64,000 bases of DNA from Streptomyces sp. NBC_00102 (GTDB taxonomy: Bacteria; Actinomycetota; Actinomycetes; Streptomycetales; Streptomycetaceae). The translations under genes were made by a program, and so were the position numbers. Shown one piece after another: positions 34,404 through 42,717 of the stretch. The stretch's first letter is position 1. Each line of letters starts with the position of its first letter. The DNA is taken from assembly GCF_026343115.1 (NCBI RefSeq), contig NZ_JAPEMC010000001.1, positions 434,001 through 498,000 on the forward strand, in the 5' to 3' direction. Below the pieces are notes generated by a model. It saw nothing but the letters and a program-made list of their open reading frames with translations. It was not told where the DNA came from and ran no database searches.

Positions 34404-36341
34404 TCGGGGAGCGGTGTCCGGTGCGGGCGTGGCGGCGTGGCGCGGGGGCGTACCCACCACGACCACCTGGTCACCGGCGCTCCATACGCGCCGCTCGCCC
34501 TTGGGCGGGTTGAGCCGCACGCCGTGGTCGGTGCCGGGGGCCGACCGGTCCTCGCTGCGGTAGCCGATCGCGCAGTCGCCGCGGTCCCGGGCGGCGGCGA
34601 CGACGGTGGCGAAGGTGGCTTCGGCGCCCGGGCGGACGTACGTGCCGGCGGGGCGCAGGAGGACGTTCGCGCCGTCGCCGGAGAACAGTTCGTCGAACAC
34701 GGGGGCCAGGTGCCTGTTCTGGGTGATCTGGGCCATCAGCAGTCCGGTCAGTTTTCCGCTGACGATGACGTCGGAGCCGTGGTTGACGGGGGCGAGGGGG
34801 CGGTTGCGGTCGTCGGTGAGCTCGGTGACGACGCGCAGCTCGCGTCCGGCGCGTTCCTCCAGGAGCCGCAGCGCGAGCAGGGTGACCAGCGTCCAGTCGT
34901 CGGGGCGCTCCGGGCTGTCGCCCGGATCGGGTCCGAGGACGACCAGGCCGTCGTACGGGGTGAGGTCGAGCCCGAGCAGGGCCTCGGGCCGGGACAGGGC
35001 GGCGGACCGGAACCGTACGGACGCGGCCGCGGGCGCACCGCCTTCCGGCTCCCTCGGCCCGGGGACGGCGCTGTCGGTGATCACGTCGAGGACGGAGCCG
35101 GGGCGGGCGGTCACCCGCAGCTGGTCGACGACGAGCGGGGCGCGGCGGTTCCAGCCGAGCACCAGCAGGCGTGTCGGGTCGTCCAGCGGGGCGCCGTCCA
35201 CGGCGATCGCGGAGGGGTCGACCAGATGCCGGCAGTCCTCCACCCGGGTGGAGTCGTCGTCCAGGGCGAGCACGATCAGGTGGCCGCCCGGTTCGACCGG
35301 GGTGCCTTCCGGCGGGTTGAGCAGCGTACGGCCGTCCGGCGTGAGCAGACCGACGACGCAGGAGTCCGGGTGGCCCAGCAGGGCGGTGCCGAAGGTGTCG
35401 CCGTGGAAGGCGGTGGCGTCGGCGAGGTGGAACTCGTCGCCCGCGAAGTCGAGAAGGTCGCGGAGCACGAGGGAGAGCCCCGGTCTGCCGACGCACTGCG
35501 CGATCAGCCGGGCGGTGACGGTGTCGGTCTCCAGCACCGTGCCGCGCGGCCCGGCGGCGAGGCGCGCGGGGGCGCGGTAGCGGTCGTCCCGCACCGCGGC
35601 GAGTACCGGGGGCCCGACCGTGCCCTCGCCGAGTACCGCGCGCAGGGAGAGCAGGACCCGCAGCACCTCCGCGTCCGCCGACGGCTCCCCGGAGGGCAGC
35701 ACCAGTACGGTGCTCGCGGTGCGCGGGCTGACGAGGGCGAGCACCTCGGGGTCGCTCGCGGGGCCGCTGCGGCAGATGATCCGCCCGCGTGCGGCCGGCG
35801 GGAGGTGGGCGGCGAGCGCGCGTTCCATCTCCGCCTTGTCGCGGTCGGCGAGCAGGACGACGGCCCGCGGCCGGTGCGGCGCCTGGGCAGCGACCAGTTC
35901 GCTCACCACGGTGGTCGCCTGGTCGGACCAGCCGAGCACGACGACGTGGCCGTGTTCCAGGACCCTCGACCTCCCCCGGCTCAGCTCGGCCATGCGGTCG
36001 GCGAGACCGGTGGTGACCACCCCGACCAGAGTCGACACGCCGAGCAGGGCGAACAGCCCGAGCAGCGCGGAGAGGGCCAGCCGGAGCGGGGCTCCCGTGG
36101 CGGAGCCGAGTCGGAGGGTCTCCGCGCTGGCGCGCCACACCGCGGTCAGCCGGTCCGAGAGCGACCGGGGCGAACTCGGGTCGGTCCACACCAGTACCGC
36201 GCTCACCGGGACCACGACGGCCAGGCAGGTGATGACCAGCCAGCCCATGAGGGTGCCGGTGGAACGCGCCAGCGTCCGGTCGAACCGGTAGCGCGCCCGG
36301 TCCCGCAGCGGTGCCGGTGGCCTCCCCTTGACTGGTTCCAC
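34386..36341 (-). CDS. CASTOR/POLLUX-like ion channel with duplicated RCK/TrkA-N domains
   Basis: A 651-aa membrane protein. TM helices are at about 25-47 (GTLMGWLVITCLAVVVPVSAV) and 80-110 (APLRLALSALLGLFALLGVSTLVGVVTTGL). A first Rossmann RCK module follows (HVVVLGWSDQATTVVSELVA, 130-270), and a second carries TRLLVLGWNRRAPLVVDQLR at about 395-420. This is the layout of the plant CASTOR/POLLUX-related bacterial family (potassium or calcium flux). The GTG at 36341 has AGGGG seven bases upstream; longer starts are basic and lack an RBS. The last residues (RRANLG) come from a repeated DNA arm, so the C-terminus may have been altered by the neighbouring element. Confidence 0.85.
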   Translation of the reverse strand: MEPVKGRPPAPLRDRARYRFDRTLARSTGTLMGWLVITCLAVVVPVSAVLVWTDPSSPRSLSDRLTAVWRASAETLRLGSATGAPLRLALSALLGLFALLGVSTLVGVVTTGLADRMAELSRGRSRVLEHGHVVVLGWSDQATTVVSELVAAQAPHRPRAVVLLADRDKAEMERALAAHLPPAARGRIICRSGPASDPEVLALVSPRTASTVLVLPSGEPSADAEVLRVLLSLRAVLGEGTVGPPVLAAVRDDRYRAPARLAAGPRGTVLETDTVTARLIAQCVGRPGLSLVLRDLLDFAGDEFHLADATAFHGDTFGTALLGHPDSCVVGLLTPDGRTLLNPPEGTPVEPGGHLIVLALDDDSTRVEDCRHLVDPSAIAVDGAPLDDPTRLLVLGWNRRAPLVVDQLRVTARPGSVLDVITDSAVPGPREPEGGAPAAASVRFRSAALSRPEALLGLDLTPYDGLVVLGPDPGDSPERPDDWTLVTLLALRLLEERAGRELRVVTELTDDRNRPLAPVNHGSDVIVSGKLTGLLMAQITQNRHLAPVFDELFSGDGANVLLRPAGTYVRPGAEATFATVVAAARDRGDCAIGYRSEDRSAPGTDHGVRLNPPKGERRVWSAGDQVVVVGTPPRHAATPAPDTAPRRANLG

Positions 36342-36505
36342 GGTCACTCCCCTCGCACCCGCTCCCGCGCTTCCCGCGCCCCGCGCGGAGGTGACGGCCC
36401 CACCCGCCTCTTCCGCACCATGACGCCTGCGATGTCGGGACACGCCGCATTCGGGGGCAAGTTCACCCTTTCGGGCGGACACCGGTGTGGGGTGCGCCCC
36501 ACAGA

Positions 36506-36551
36506 ACGCGGAGGGCGGGTGGATGCCGTGGCATCCACCCGCCCTCCGCGT
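36506..36551. terminator. Hairpin terminator, about 21-bp stem, end of fucosidase operon
   Basis: Arms 36506-36527 and 36530-36551 are perfect inverted repeats (22 bp with 2 central bases). It lies 52 bp past the beta-helix gene stop and upstream of the channel gene. Confidence 0.85.
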
Positions 36552-36555
36552 GTCA

Positions 36556-36596
36556 TCCGTACGGACCCGGCGGGTTCACCCGGGGGTCCGTACGGA
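36556..36596. terminator. Second hairpin in tandem, 13-bp stem
   Basis: TCCGTACGGACCC (36556-36568) and its exact inverse (36584-36596). The 15-nt loop carries a further CCGG/CCGG pairing. Together with 36506-36551 it forms a double barrier after the operon. Confidence 0.75.
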
Positions 36597-36602
36597 CACC
36601 GT

Positions 36603-38969
36603 TCACGCGCCCGCGCGGTAGACCGAGATCTCGGTCAGGCTCGGGGTGTACTGCTCCGTGGCGATCTGGCTGGTGAGGGCCACCCGCAGCTTGGAGCTGG
36701 TGACGGTGCCGAAGCCCGTCACCGTGAGGTCGTGCCCGACACCCGCGTCACGGGTGGCGAAGGTGACCCAGGTGCCGGTGGCGGCGTCCCAGCGCTGGAG
36801 CTCGAAGGACTGCACCCGGGGGTTGGTGCCCGAGTCGGTGTACTCGTCCAGGTAGACCTGGTCGAAGGTGGTGTCCGCGCCGAAGTCGACGTCGAGCGTG
36901 ATCGGGTAGGACGCGTCGTCGGCCGCGGCCCAGCGGGTCGACAGGTTGCCGTCGGTCAGCTTCTCCGCGCCGAGCGAGCCGTTCGCCCCGGGGTGGGTCG
37001 AACTGGCGGTGACGGACTTGCCGAGGGCGAGGTTCACCCTGTTGTCCGTCTCCTCCTCGATCGGGTCGGTGTCGACCGGGTCGGCCACCTTGCGGCCGTG
37101 CTTGTACTCGGCGATACCGATGTCCGGGGCGTCGCCGTAGTAGAGGTGCGTACCGAGGAAGTCCTCGGTGCCCATGTGCGCGTTGTAGCGGCCCGCGTCG
37201 ATCAGGGGCGAGTCCTTGCGCAGCGCGAAGGGCGCGGCGGCCTTGCGGATCTTGTCGACGCCCGCACCGGTGACGTAGTGGGCGGGGTCACCGACGAACT
37301 CCGGGTCGACCCGCAGCCCGTCCGGGTCGGCCGGCTCCTGCGCGGAGTGGGTGCCGGACGCCTCGTAGTAGTCGTTGTTCGAGAACACGGCCTGCCGCAG
37401 TGCGCCGGTACGGCGGTACCACGGGGTCGGGGTGGTCTCCGAGGTGTTGTAGAAGATGTTGTTGAGGAAGTAGACGCGGCTGAGGAACGTCTCGTCGTGG
37501 ACGGTGTTCAGGTCGGCGCCGTCGTAGACGAAGGTGTTGTTCGTGAAGTACGTCGGGGCGTAGTTCGTCGACAGCATGTTCTTCACGAGCACGCCGTTGT
37601 CGTTGACGCTGAGGTTGTAACGCGCCACCGAGTTCGAGCTGTTGCCCATGTAGGCCATCCAGCCCGCGGCGTTGTCGTGCGAGTAGTTGTACTGGTACGT
37701 GACGTTGAAGTTGGTGTACTCCAGGTCCCAGGGGGTGCCGTCGTACTCGTTGTCCGGACCGCCGTAGACCTCGTTGTACTGCATGGTCGAGTCGGCGCCG
37801 GCCCACAGGTAGAGCCCGCAGGAGACCGCGTTGTAGCGCTCCAGGAAGCCGTTGACCTCGTTGTACTCGACCGTCATGCGCTGCGAGTCGGCGAGCTGGA
37901 AGGCGCCCTGGCCGATGCTCTTGGCGTAGTTGTGGCCGATGTAGACGTCACGGCTGTACAGGTCGCGGGTGCGCACCCACAGCTGCTCCCAGCCCTCGTG
38001 CCACTTGCCGGCCTCGTCGTACTGGCCGGAGTCGGCACTGTCCGCGGCGAACCAGTTGAACGCGAACTGCACGGCGTGCAGTTCGACGTTCTCGAAGGTG
38101 TTGTTCTCGATCCGGACGTCGCTGAAGTGGTATCCGCCGGCCGGGTACGCCTTGTAGCTCTTGCTGCCGAAGACCTGGAAGTCGACCGCACCGTAGTGGA
38201 TCTTCTGCCAGCTGCTCGGGCCGTCCAGGTTGTGGACGTAGATGTCGGATATGCGGAAGTGGTCCATGACCGTGTCCGCGCCGTCCGGGAAGAGGTCGGC
38301 GTTGATCGAGACCATGATGCCGTCGCGGACGTAACTGCCCTTGGTGATGTCCGTGGCGAAGTCGTCGTCGTTGGACAGCTCGACGTTGTCGATGTCCCAG
38401 TACTGCTGGTTGCGCAGCACGATGGCACCGGTCAGGCCGACGGTCTGCGGGTTCTTCGTGCCGTCCGCGTTGAACGGGCTGGGCACGTTGCCGTTCGTCG
38501 CGATGTAGGGGCGGCCGGCGCGCTTGTCGCCGTACGCCGAGATGGTGATCGGCTTGCCCGCGCTGCCGGAGCCCTTCGGCCACAGCTGCTCGTTCTGCCA
38601 CTGCTCGCCGGCCTTGAGCAGGATGCGGTCGCCGGGCAGAAACGTCGTCGCGTTCGCCTTGGCCAGGCTGCGCCAGGCGCTCTTCGGCGAGGTGCCGGCC
38701 GCGGTGTCGTGGCCGAGCGTGGCGTCGATGTAGTAGTCCTTGCCACCCGTGGCGTTGTGCTTGTTGCCGGGCCAGGACTTGCCGGCTGCGGAGGCGGCGG
38801 GGGCGGCGGGGCTCTGCGGTCCGGCTGCCGCGTGCGCGGCCGGGGCGAGCGAGCCCACGAGCAGCGCGGCGAGCACGGAGGCGAGGCCGGTACGAACCGT
38901 CCGGGTGGTGAGCCACGGGCGCTTCACCGACGTCTCGTCGGCGGGCGGGCCGATGTCGGCAGGTCTCAT
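36603..38969 (-). CDS. Secreted right-handed parallel beta-helix protein with F5/8 type C (discoidin) domain
   Basis: A 788-aa extracellular protein. The signal peptide is TVRTGLASVLAALLVGSLAP then AAHA (cleavage near residue 48; a GTG at 38925 would shorten the N-terminus). Residues 70-600 form an Asn-rich beta-helix, with repeats such as RIENNTFENVELHAVQFAFN, DVYIGHNYAKSIGQGAFQLA and YFTNNTFVYDGADLN, typical of polysaccharide lyases/hydrolases of the beta-helix class. Residues 640-788 are an F5/8C carbohydrate-binding domain (VNLALGKSVTASSTHPGANG and LTDGNLSTRWAAADDA). The catalytic family cannot be named. Its ATG overlaps the foldase stop by 4 bp. Last gene of the sugar operon. Confidence 0.88.
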   Translation of the reverse strand: MRPADIGPPADETSVKRPWLTTRTVRTGLASVLAALLVGSLAPAAHAAAGPQSPAAPAASAAGKSWPGNKHNATGGKDYYIDATLGHDTAAGTSPKSAWRSLAKANATTFLPGDRILLKAGEQWQNEQLWPKGSGSAGKPITISAYGDKRAGRPYIATNGNVPSPFNADGTKNPQTVGLTGAIVLRNQQYWDIDNVELSNDDDFATDITKGSYVRDGIMVSINADLFPDGADTVMDHFRISDIYVHNLDGPSSWQKIHYGAVDFQVFGSKSYKAYPAGGYHFSDVRIENNTFENVELHAVQFAFNWFAADSADSGQYDEAGKWHEGWEQLWVRTRDLYSRDVYIGHNYAKSIGQGAFQLADSQRMTVEYNEVNGFLERYNAVSCGLYLWAGADSTMQYNEVYGGPDNEYDGTPWDLEYTNFNVTYQYNYSHDNAAGWMAYMGNSSNSVARYNLSVNDNGVLVKNMLSTNYAPTYFTNNTFVYDGADLNTVHDETFLSRVYFLNNIFYNTSETTPTPWYRRTGALRQAVFSNNDYYEASGTHSAQEPADPDGLRVDPEFVGDPAHYVTGAGVDKIRKAAAPFALRKDSPLIDAGRYNAHMGTEDFLGTHLYYGDAPDIGIAEYKHGRKVADPVDTDPIEEETDNRVNLALGKSVTASSTHPGANGSLGAEKLTDGNLSTRWAAADDASYPITLDVDFGADTTFDQVYLDEYTDSGTNPRVQSFELQRWDAATGTWVTFATRDAGVGHDLTVTGFGTVTSSKLRVALTSQIATEQYTPSLTEISVYRAGA

Positions 38970-40162
38970 TGCTGCACGTCCTTCGCGTTGATGGCGGCCA
39001 CCGCCGAGCTGTCGACGTACATCGAGGCGTCGTCGGCCCGGCGCTGGAGGTAGGTGGCGTACTTCTTCTCGACGAGCGACTGGCGGATCCGCTGGGAGTA
39101 CTCGGTGAACGCCTTGTCCTGGTCGGTCTTCACGCTGTCGAGCTGGTAGTACGTGATCTGGCCGGTGCCCTTGACGGGCGCCGAGACCTGTCCCCGGTCG
39201 AGCTCTCCGAGCACGGAGACGAGGTCCTGGTCGTGGGTGCTCAGCCCGGTCGTGCCGGTGCCGCCGTAGGTGGCGGTGGTGAGCTTGGCGCCGGTCACCC
39301 CGGTGACGTCCGCGAGGTGCCCGGCGGCCTTCACCCGGCGCTGGAGGTCGGCGGCGAAGCCGGCCGGTGCGCCGTCCGGTACCTGGACCACGAGTTGTGT
39401 GTACGCGTACGTGGTCGCGTTGGCGCTCCAGGAGCCGGGGTCCGCGTCGAAGGCCTTGCGGACCTCGGCGTCGGTGACGTGGAGCGGGTCGCCGGCGTTC
39501 TTGCTGAGCAGGTCCTTGAGGCTGGTGGCGAGTTCGGTCAGCCGGTGGGTGTAGTACTCCTCCGGGGAGAAGTCCGTGACTCCGTACACGGTCTGGCCGG
39601 CCGCGACCGCCTGGGCGCGGGACTCGTTCTCCGCCGTGCGTTCGGCGGTGAGGTCCGCGAAGTCCACGGAGTCGACGAGCCCCCGCTCCTGTGCGAGGAC
39701 GAGGACGGCCCGGTCTTCGCGGATCTCGTCCAGCGCACGGGTCTCCAGGCGCTGGAGCGCGGTCTTCGCTCCCGTCTTCGCGTCCCAGCCGAACGGGGTG
39801 GCCAGGTGGTAGGTGGTGGTCAGCTCGTTCTGCACGGTGGGTGCGAGCCGCCCCATGTGGAAGAGGAGTTCCTCGCGGGTGACCGGGCGCCCGTCCAGGG
39901 TGGCGACCTCGTCGCCGTCGCCGCCGCCGAGGGCGGTCACCGCGACGACGACCGCCACGACGAGGGCGAGTACGGCTCCGGTCAGCACGACGAGGGTCCG
40001 TCGCTTCGGCCGCCGGGAGGCGCCCGCCGTACGGGCCGCGGTACCGGCGGGGCGCGGGGCGGCCGGCTTGCGGGCGCCGGGCTTGCGGGAGCCCTTGGGG
40101 CCCTGCTTCCCGGAGCCCGCCGGTGGGCGCGGCGCCCGGGTGGCGGGCGCCGCGCCCTTCAC
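38966..40162 (-). CDS. Membrane-anchored SurA/PrsA-like foldase (parvulin-type, degenerate)
   Basis: A 398-aa protein with a basic Pro/Gly-rich cytoplasmic N-tail (1-53), one TM helix (RTLVVLTGAVLALVVAVVVA, about 55-77) and an extracytoplasmic SurA-N-like helical region (EEVATLDGRPVTREELLFHM-type, in pieces). A parvulin-like segment at 265-360 reads YTQLVVQVPDGAP, then LVSVLGELDRGQVSAPVKGT and QITYYQLDSVK. Foldases of this type assist folding of secreted proteins outside the membrane. ATGA overlaps couple it to the fucosidase gene upstream and to the secreted beta-helix gene downstream, suggesting it is a dedicated folding factor for that protein (inference). Active-site residues of parvulins are not clearly kept. 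Confidence 0.75.
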   Translation of the reverse strand: MKGAAPATRAPRPPAGSGKQGPKGSRKPGARKPAAPRPAGTAARTAGASRRPKRRTLVVLTGAVLALVVAVVVAVTALGGGDGDEVATLDGRPVTREELLFHMGRLAPTVQNELTTTYHLATPFGWDAKTGAKTALQRLETRALDEIREDRAVLVLAQERGLVDSVDFADLTAERTAENESRAQAVAAGQTVYGVTDFSPEEYYTHRLTELATSLKDLLSKNAGDPLHVTDAEVRKAFDADPGSWSANATTYAYTQLVVQVPDGAPAGFAADLQRRVKAAGHLADVTGVTGAKLTTATYGGTGTTGLSTHDQDLVSVLGELDRGQVSAPVKGTGQITYYQLDSVKTDQDKAFTEYSQRIRQSLVEKKYATYLQRRADDASMYVDSSAVAAINAKDVQQ

Positions 40163-41586
40163 GAACCCGCCCCGATCGCCGCCACCCGGGCGACGACGGG
40201 GGTGTCACGGGTGGCGGTGACCGCGAACTCGACCGTGTCGACCTCGGCGGCCGGGAAGGTGAGGATGCGCTGGTAGCCCACCGCGCTCGTCTCGGCGAGC
40301 GTGGTCCACTCGCCTCCCAGGGCGCCCCGGACGACGACGTGCTCGACGCGCTGGCCCTGGGTGATGTCCTCGCCGAGTACGACCGCGTCGATCCGGCGGG
40401 GCCCGTCGAAGGTGAGGGTCACGGTGGGGCGGGTGTCGGTGCCGGCCGGGCGCCAGGGCGTTTCGGCCTTGCCGGGCCATGCGGCGGCGACGTCTCCGGG
40501 GGCGCCGGAGGTGACCGTCGCGGTGGCCTCGATCCGGCGGGAGCGGAAGTCCTCGATACGCCGGCCGAGTCCGCCGAGCGCCGCCACGTCGGCGTCCCGC
40601 AGGCGGCCGTCCGCGGCCGGGGGGACGTTGAGCAGGAAGCAGGAGTTGCCGCCGACCGACCGCTGGTAGATGGTGAACAGCTCGTCCACGGAGCGGACTT
40701 GGTCGTCCTCGGCGGTGTGGTGGAACCAGCCGGGGCGGATCGAGGTGTTGACCTCGGCCGGGTACCAGACCAGGTCCGACTCGTGTCCGGCGAGCGCGGC
40801 CCGGCTGCCCAGGTCGCGGTCGTCGCTGCGGACGAGGCGGGAGAAGACGCCGTCGTCCGCCTGCTGCGAGACGGACGCGGTCCGCTCGGCGTCCTGGAGG
40901 GCGCGCGGGACGACGCTCCACTCGTCGGGGCGGGTCTCGCCGGCCTCGTTGCCGCACCAGCGGACGTCGGGGCCGCACACGTTGATCACCGCGTCCGGCT
41001 GGAGCTCGCGGACCACCGCGTAGTAGCGCTCCCAGTCGTAGACCTGGCGCTTGCCGTTGGGGCCCTCGCCGTTCGCGCCGTCCAGCCACACGGAGAACAC
41101 CGGGCCGTAGCGGGTGAGGAGTTCGGTGAGCTGGGCGACGTAGAAGTCGTCGTACGCGCTGCCGGAGCCGTAGGACGCCTCGGTGCGGTCCCACGGGGAG
41201 AGGTAGACACCGAACTTCAGGCCGTGCCGGCGGGCCGCGTCGGCGACCTCGGCGACCACGTCCCCCTTGCCGCCGCGCCACGGGGAGGAGGCGACGGAGT
41301 AGTCGGTGGCGTCGCTCGGCCACATGCAGAAACCGTCGTGGTGCTTGCAGGTGAGGATGACGCCGGTCATCCCCGCGCTCTTGAGCGAGGCCACCCACTG
41401 GTCGGCGTCGAGGTCGGCCGGGTCGAAGAGGGCCGGGGCGTCGTGCCCCTCGCCCCACTCCCGGTCCGTCATGGTGTTCATGCCGAAGTGGATGAAGCCG
41501 TAGAACTCCATCTCCTGCCAGGCGAGCTGCCGCGCGCTGGGCCGGATCTCGGACAGCGCATGTGCGGACGTGGTTGCGGCTGTCAC
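40159..41586 (-). CDS. Alpha-L-fucosidase, GH29
   Basis: A 475-aa cytoplasmic glycosidase; no signal peptide. GH29 landmarks are EFYGFIHFGMNTMTDREWGE, GVILTCKHHDGFCMWPS (about 75-92), KFGVYLSPWDRTEASYGSG and the nucleophile loop FSVWLDGANGEG (Asp169). Others are CGPDVRWCGNEAGE and SCFLLNVPPAADGRL near 312-330. The C-terminal 130 residues form a beta-sandwich. GTG at 41586 overlaps the stop of the 59-aa gene (GTGA). It removes fucose from imported oligosaccharides; the linkage is not deducible. Confidence 0.95.
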   Translation of the reverse strand: MTAATTSAHALSEIRPSARQLAWQEMEFYGFIHFGMNTMTDREWGEGHDAPALFDPADLDADQWVASLKSAGMTGVILTCKHHDGFCMWPSDATDYSVASSPWRGGKGDVVAEVADAARRHGLKFGVYLSPWDRTEASYGSGSAYDDFYVAQLTELLTRYGPVFSVWLDGANGEGPNGKRQVYDWERYYAVVRELQPDAVINVCGPDVRWCGNEAGETRPDEWSVVPRALQDAERTASVSQQADDGVFSRLVRSDDRDLGSRAALAGHESDLVWYPAEVNTSIRPGWFHHTAEDDQVRSVDELFTIYQRSVGGNSCFLLNVPPAADGRLRDADVAALGGLGRRIEDFRSRRIEATATVTSGAPGDVAAAWPGKAETPWRPAGTDTRPTVTLTFDGPRRIDAVVLGEDITQGQRVEHVVVRGALGGEWTTLAETSAVGYQRILTFPAAEVDTVEFAVTATRDTPVVARVAAIGAGS

Positions 41587-41762
41587 TGGTACCTCCGGTT
41601 GTACGAGGCGAGCAGGGCCATCAGCCCGGCCAGCGCGAGAAGCATGATGCCGAGGTGTCCCCAGCCGATCGTCCTGCGCTCCACCACGACGAGCGCCACA
41701 CAGGCCGCCGCGACGAGCGTGCGCACGGCGACGAACAGCGCCGTCCGCGTCGAGTCCTTCAT
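41583..41762 (-). CDS. 59-aa membrane protein, DUF6903-like, in sugar ABC operon
   Basis: ATG at 41762; two TM helices (ALFVAVRTLVAAACVALVVV and LGIMLLALAGLMALLASY), joined by the short loop ERRTIGWGH and ending YNRRYQ. This architecture and ending resemble the short DUF6903-type proteins beside carbohydrate ABC transporters (from memory). It lies 50 bp after the second permease gene and its stop overlaps the fucosidase start. A transporter-associated role is inferred. Confidence 0.8.
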   Translation of the reverse strand: MKDSTRTALFVAVRTLVAAACVALVVVERRTIGWGHLGIMLLALAGLMALLASYNRRYQ

Positions 41763-41812
41763 GTCTGTTTTCCTTCCACCGGGGCCGCTCGGGCCCGGTC
41801 GCTGTGGGCCCG

Positions 41813-42706
41813 TCAGCCCTTGACGCCGCCGGATGCCATGCCCTCGATGAGCCGCTTCTGGATGAAGGCGTAGACGATCAGGACCGGGACGATGACGATG
41901 ACCAAGCCCGCGTACAGGCGTCCGTAGTCCGCCGCGGCCTTCTGCGCCGTGAACAGGTTGAGCAGGCCGACCTGGACGGTCTTTCCCTCGCCGGGAAGCA
42001 GGGTCAGCGAGATGATGAAGTCGTTCCAGTAGGCGAGGAAGTTGAACAGGATCACGGTGGTGATCGCGGGCCGGGCCATCGGCAGCATGATCCGGGTCAT
42101 GATCCGGAACCTGGACGCCCCGTCGATCGACGCGGCCTCCTCGTAGGCGACCGGTATGGACCGGAAGTACGCGGTGAGCAGGTAGATCGTGAACGGGATC
42201 GACGTGGCCGCGTAGACGAGGGAGAGGACCGAGGGGTTGTCGAGGAAGAACCCGCCGGGGAAGACGTCGACGAGCGCCTTGTCCCAGTCGACCAGCATCA
42301 GGAAGATCGGCACGACGATGTAGTTGACGTTGATGAAGAGCCCGCCGAGCAGGAGGAGTTCGACGAATCCCTTGCCCTTGAACTCGTACCGGGCGATGAC
42401 GTACGCCGCCGGCACGGAGACCGCGAGGACGAGGACCAGGCCGAGCACGGTGACGAACACCGAGGTCATGAAGTACTGGCCCAAGTGGGCGTCGGTGAAG
42501 GCGTCGACGTAGTTCTGCAGGCGCAGTCCCTCGGGCAGCGACCAGGGGCTGCCGAAGAACTCGCTCTTCTTCTTGAGCGAGGCGAGCAGGACCCAGGCGA
42601 CCGGCACCGCGATGGCGAGCGCCAGGGCGATGACGAGGACGTACGTGAGTACGCGGCCGATCCGCGAGCGGGTGGCGGGAGGGCGGGGTGTGTTGATCAC
42701 GGTCAT
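41813..42706 (-). CDS. Carbohydrate ABC transporter permease (MalG-type)
   Basis: A 297-aa inner-membrane permease of the CUT1 class with six TM helices. The EAA loop is YEEAASIDGASRFRIMTRIM (about 193-212), with LPMARPAITTVILFNFLAYW following and the terminal KRLIEGMASGGVKG. It pairs with the upstream permease (11-bp gap). No ATPase gene is present in the cluster, as usual in Streptomyces where MsiK serves many CUT1 importers. Confidence 0.95.
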   Translation of the reverse strand: MTVINTPRPPATRSRIGRVLTYVLVIALALAIAVPVAWVLLASLKKKSEFFGSPWSLPEGLRLQNYVDAFTDAHLGQYFMTSVFVTVLGLVLVLAVSVPAAYVIARYEFKGKGFVELLLLGGLFINVNYIVVPIFLMLVDWDKALVDVFPGGFFLDNPSVLSLVYAATSIPFTIYLLTAYFRSIPVAYEEAASIDGASRFRIMTRIMLPMARPAITTVILFNFLAYWNDFIISLTLLPGEGKTVQVGLLNLFTAQKAAADYGRLYAGLVIVIVPVLIVYAFIQKRLIEGMASGGVKG

Positions 42707-42717
42707 GGTGTCTGTCC

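Noticed and set aside
34437..39053. 1538-aa + strand frame across the channel and beta-helix genes
   Set aside because: Spans two real - strand genes and their spacer; no domain.
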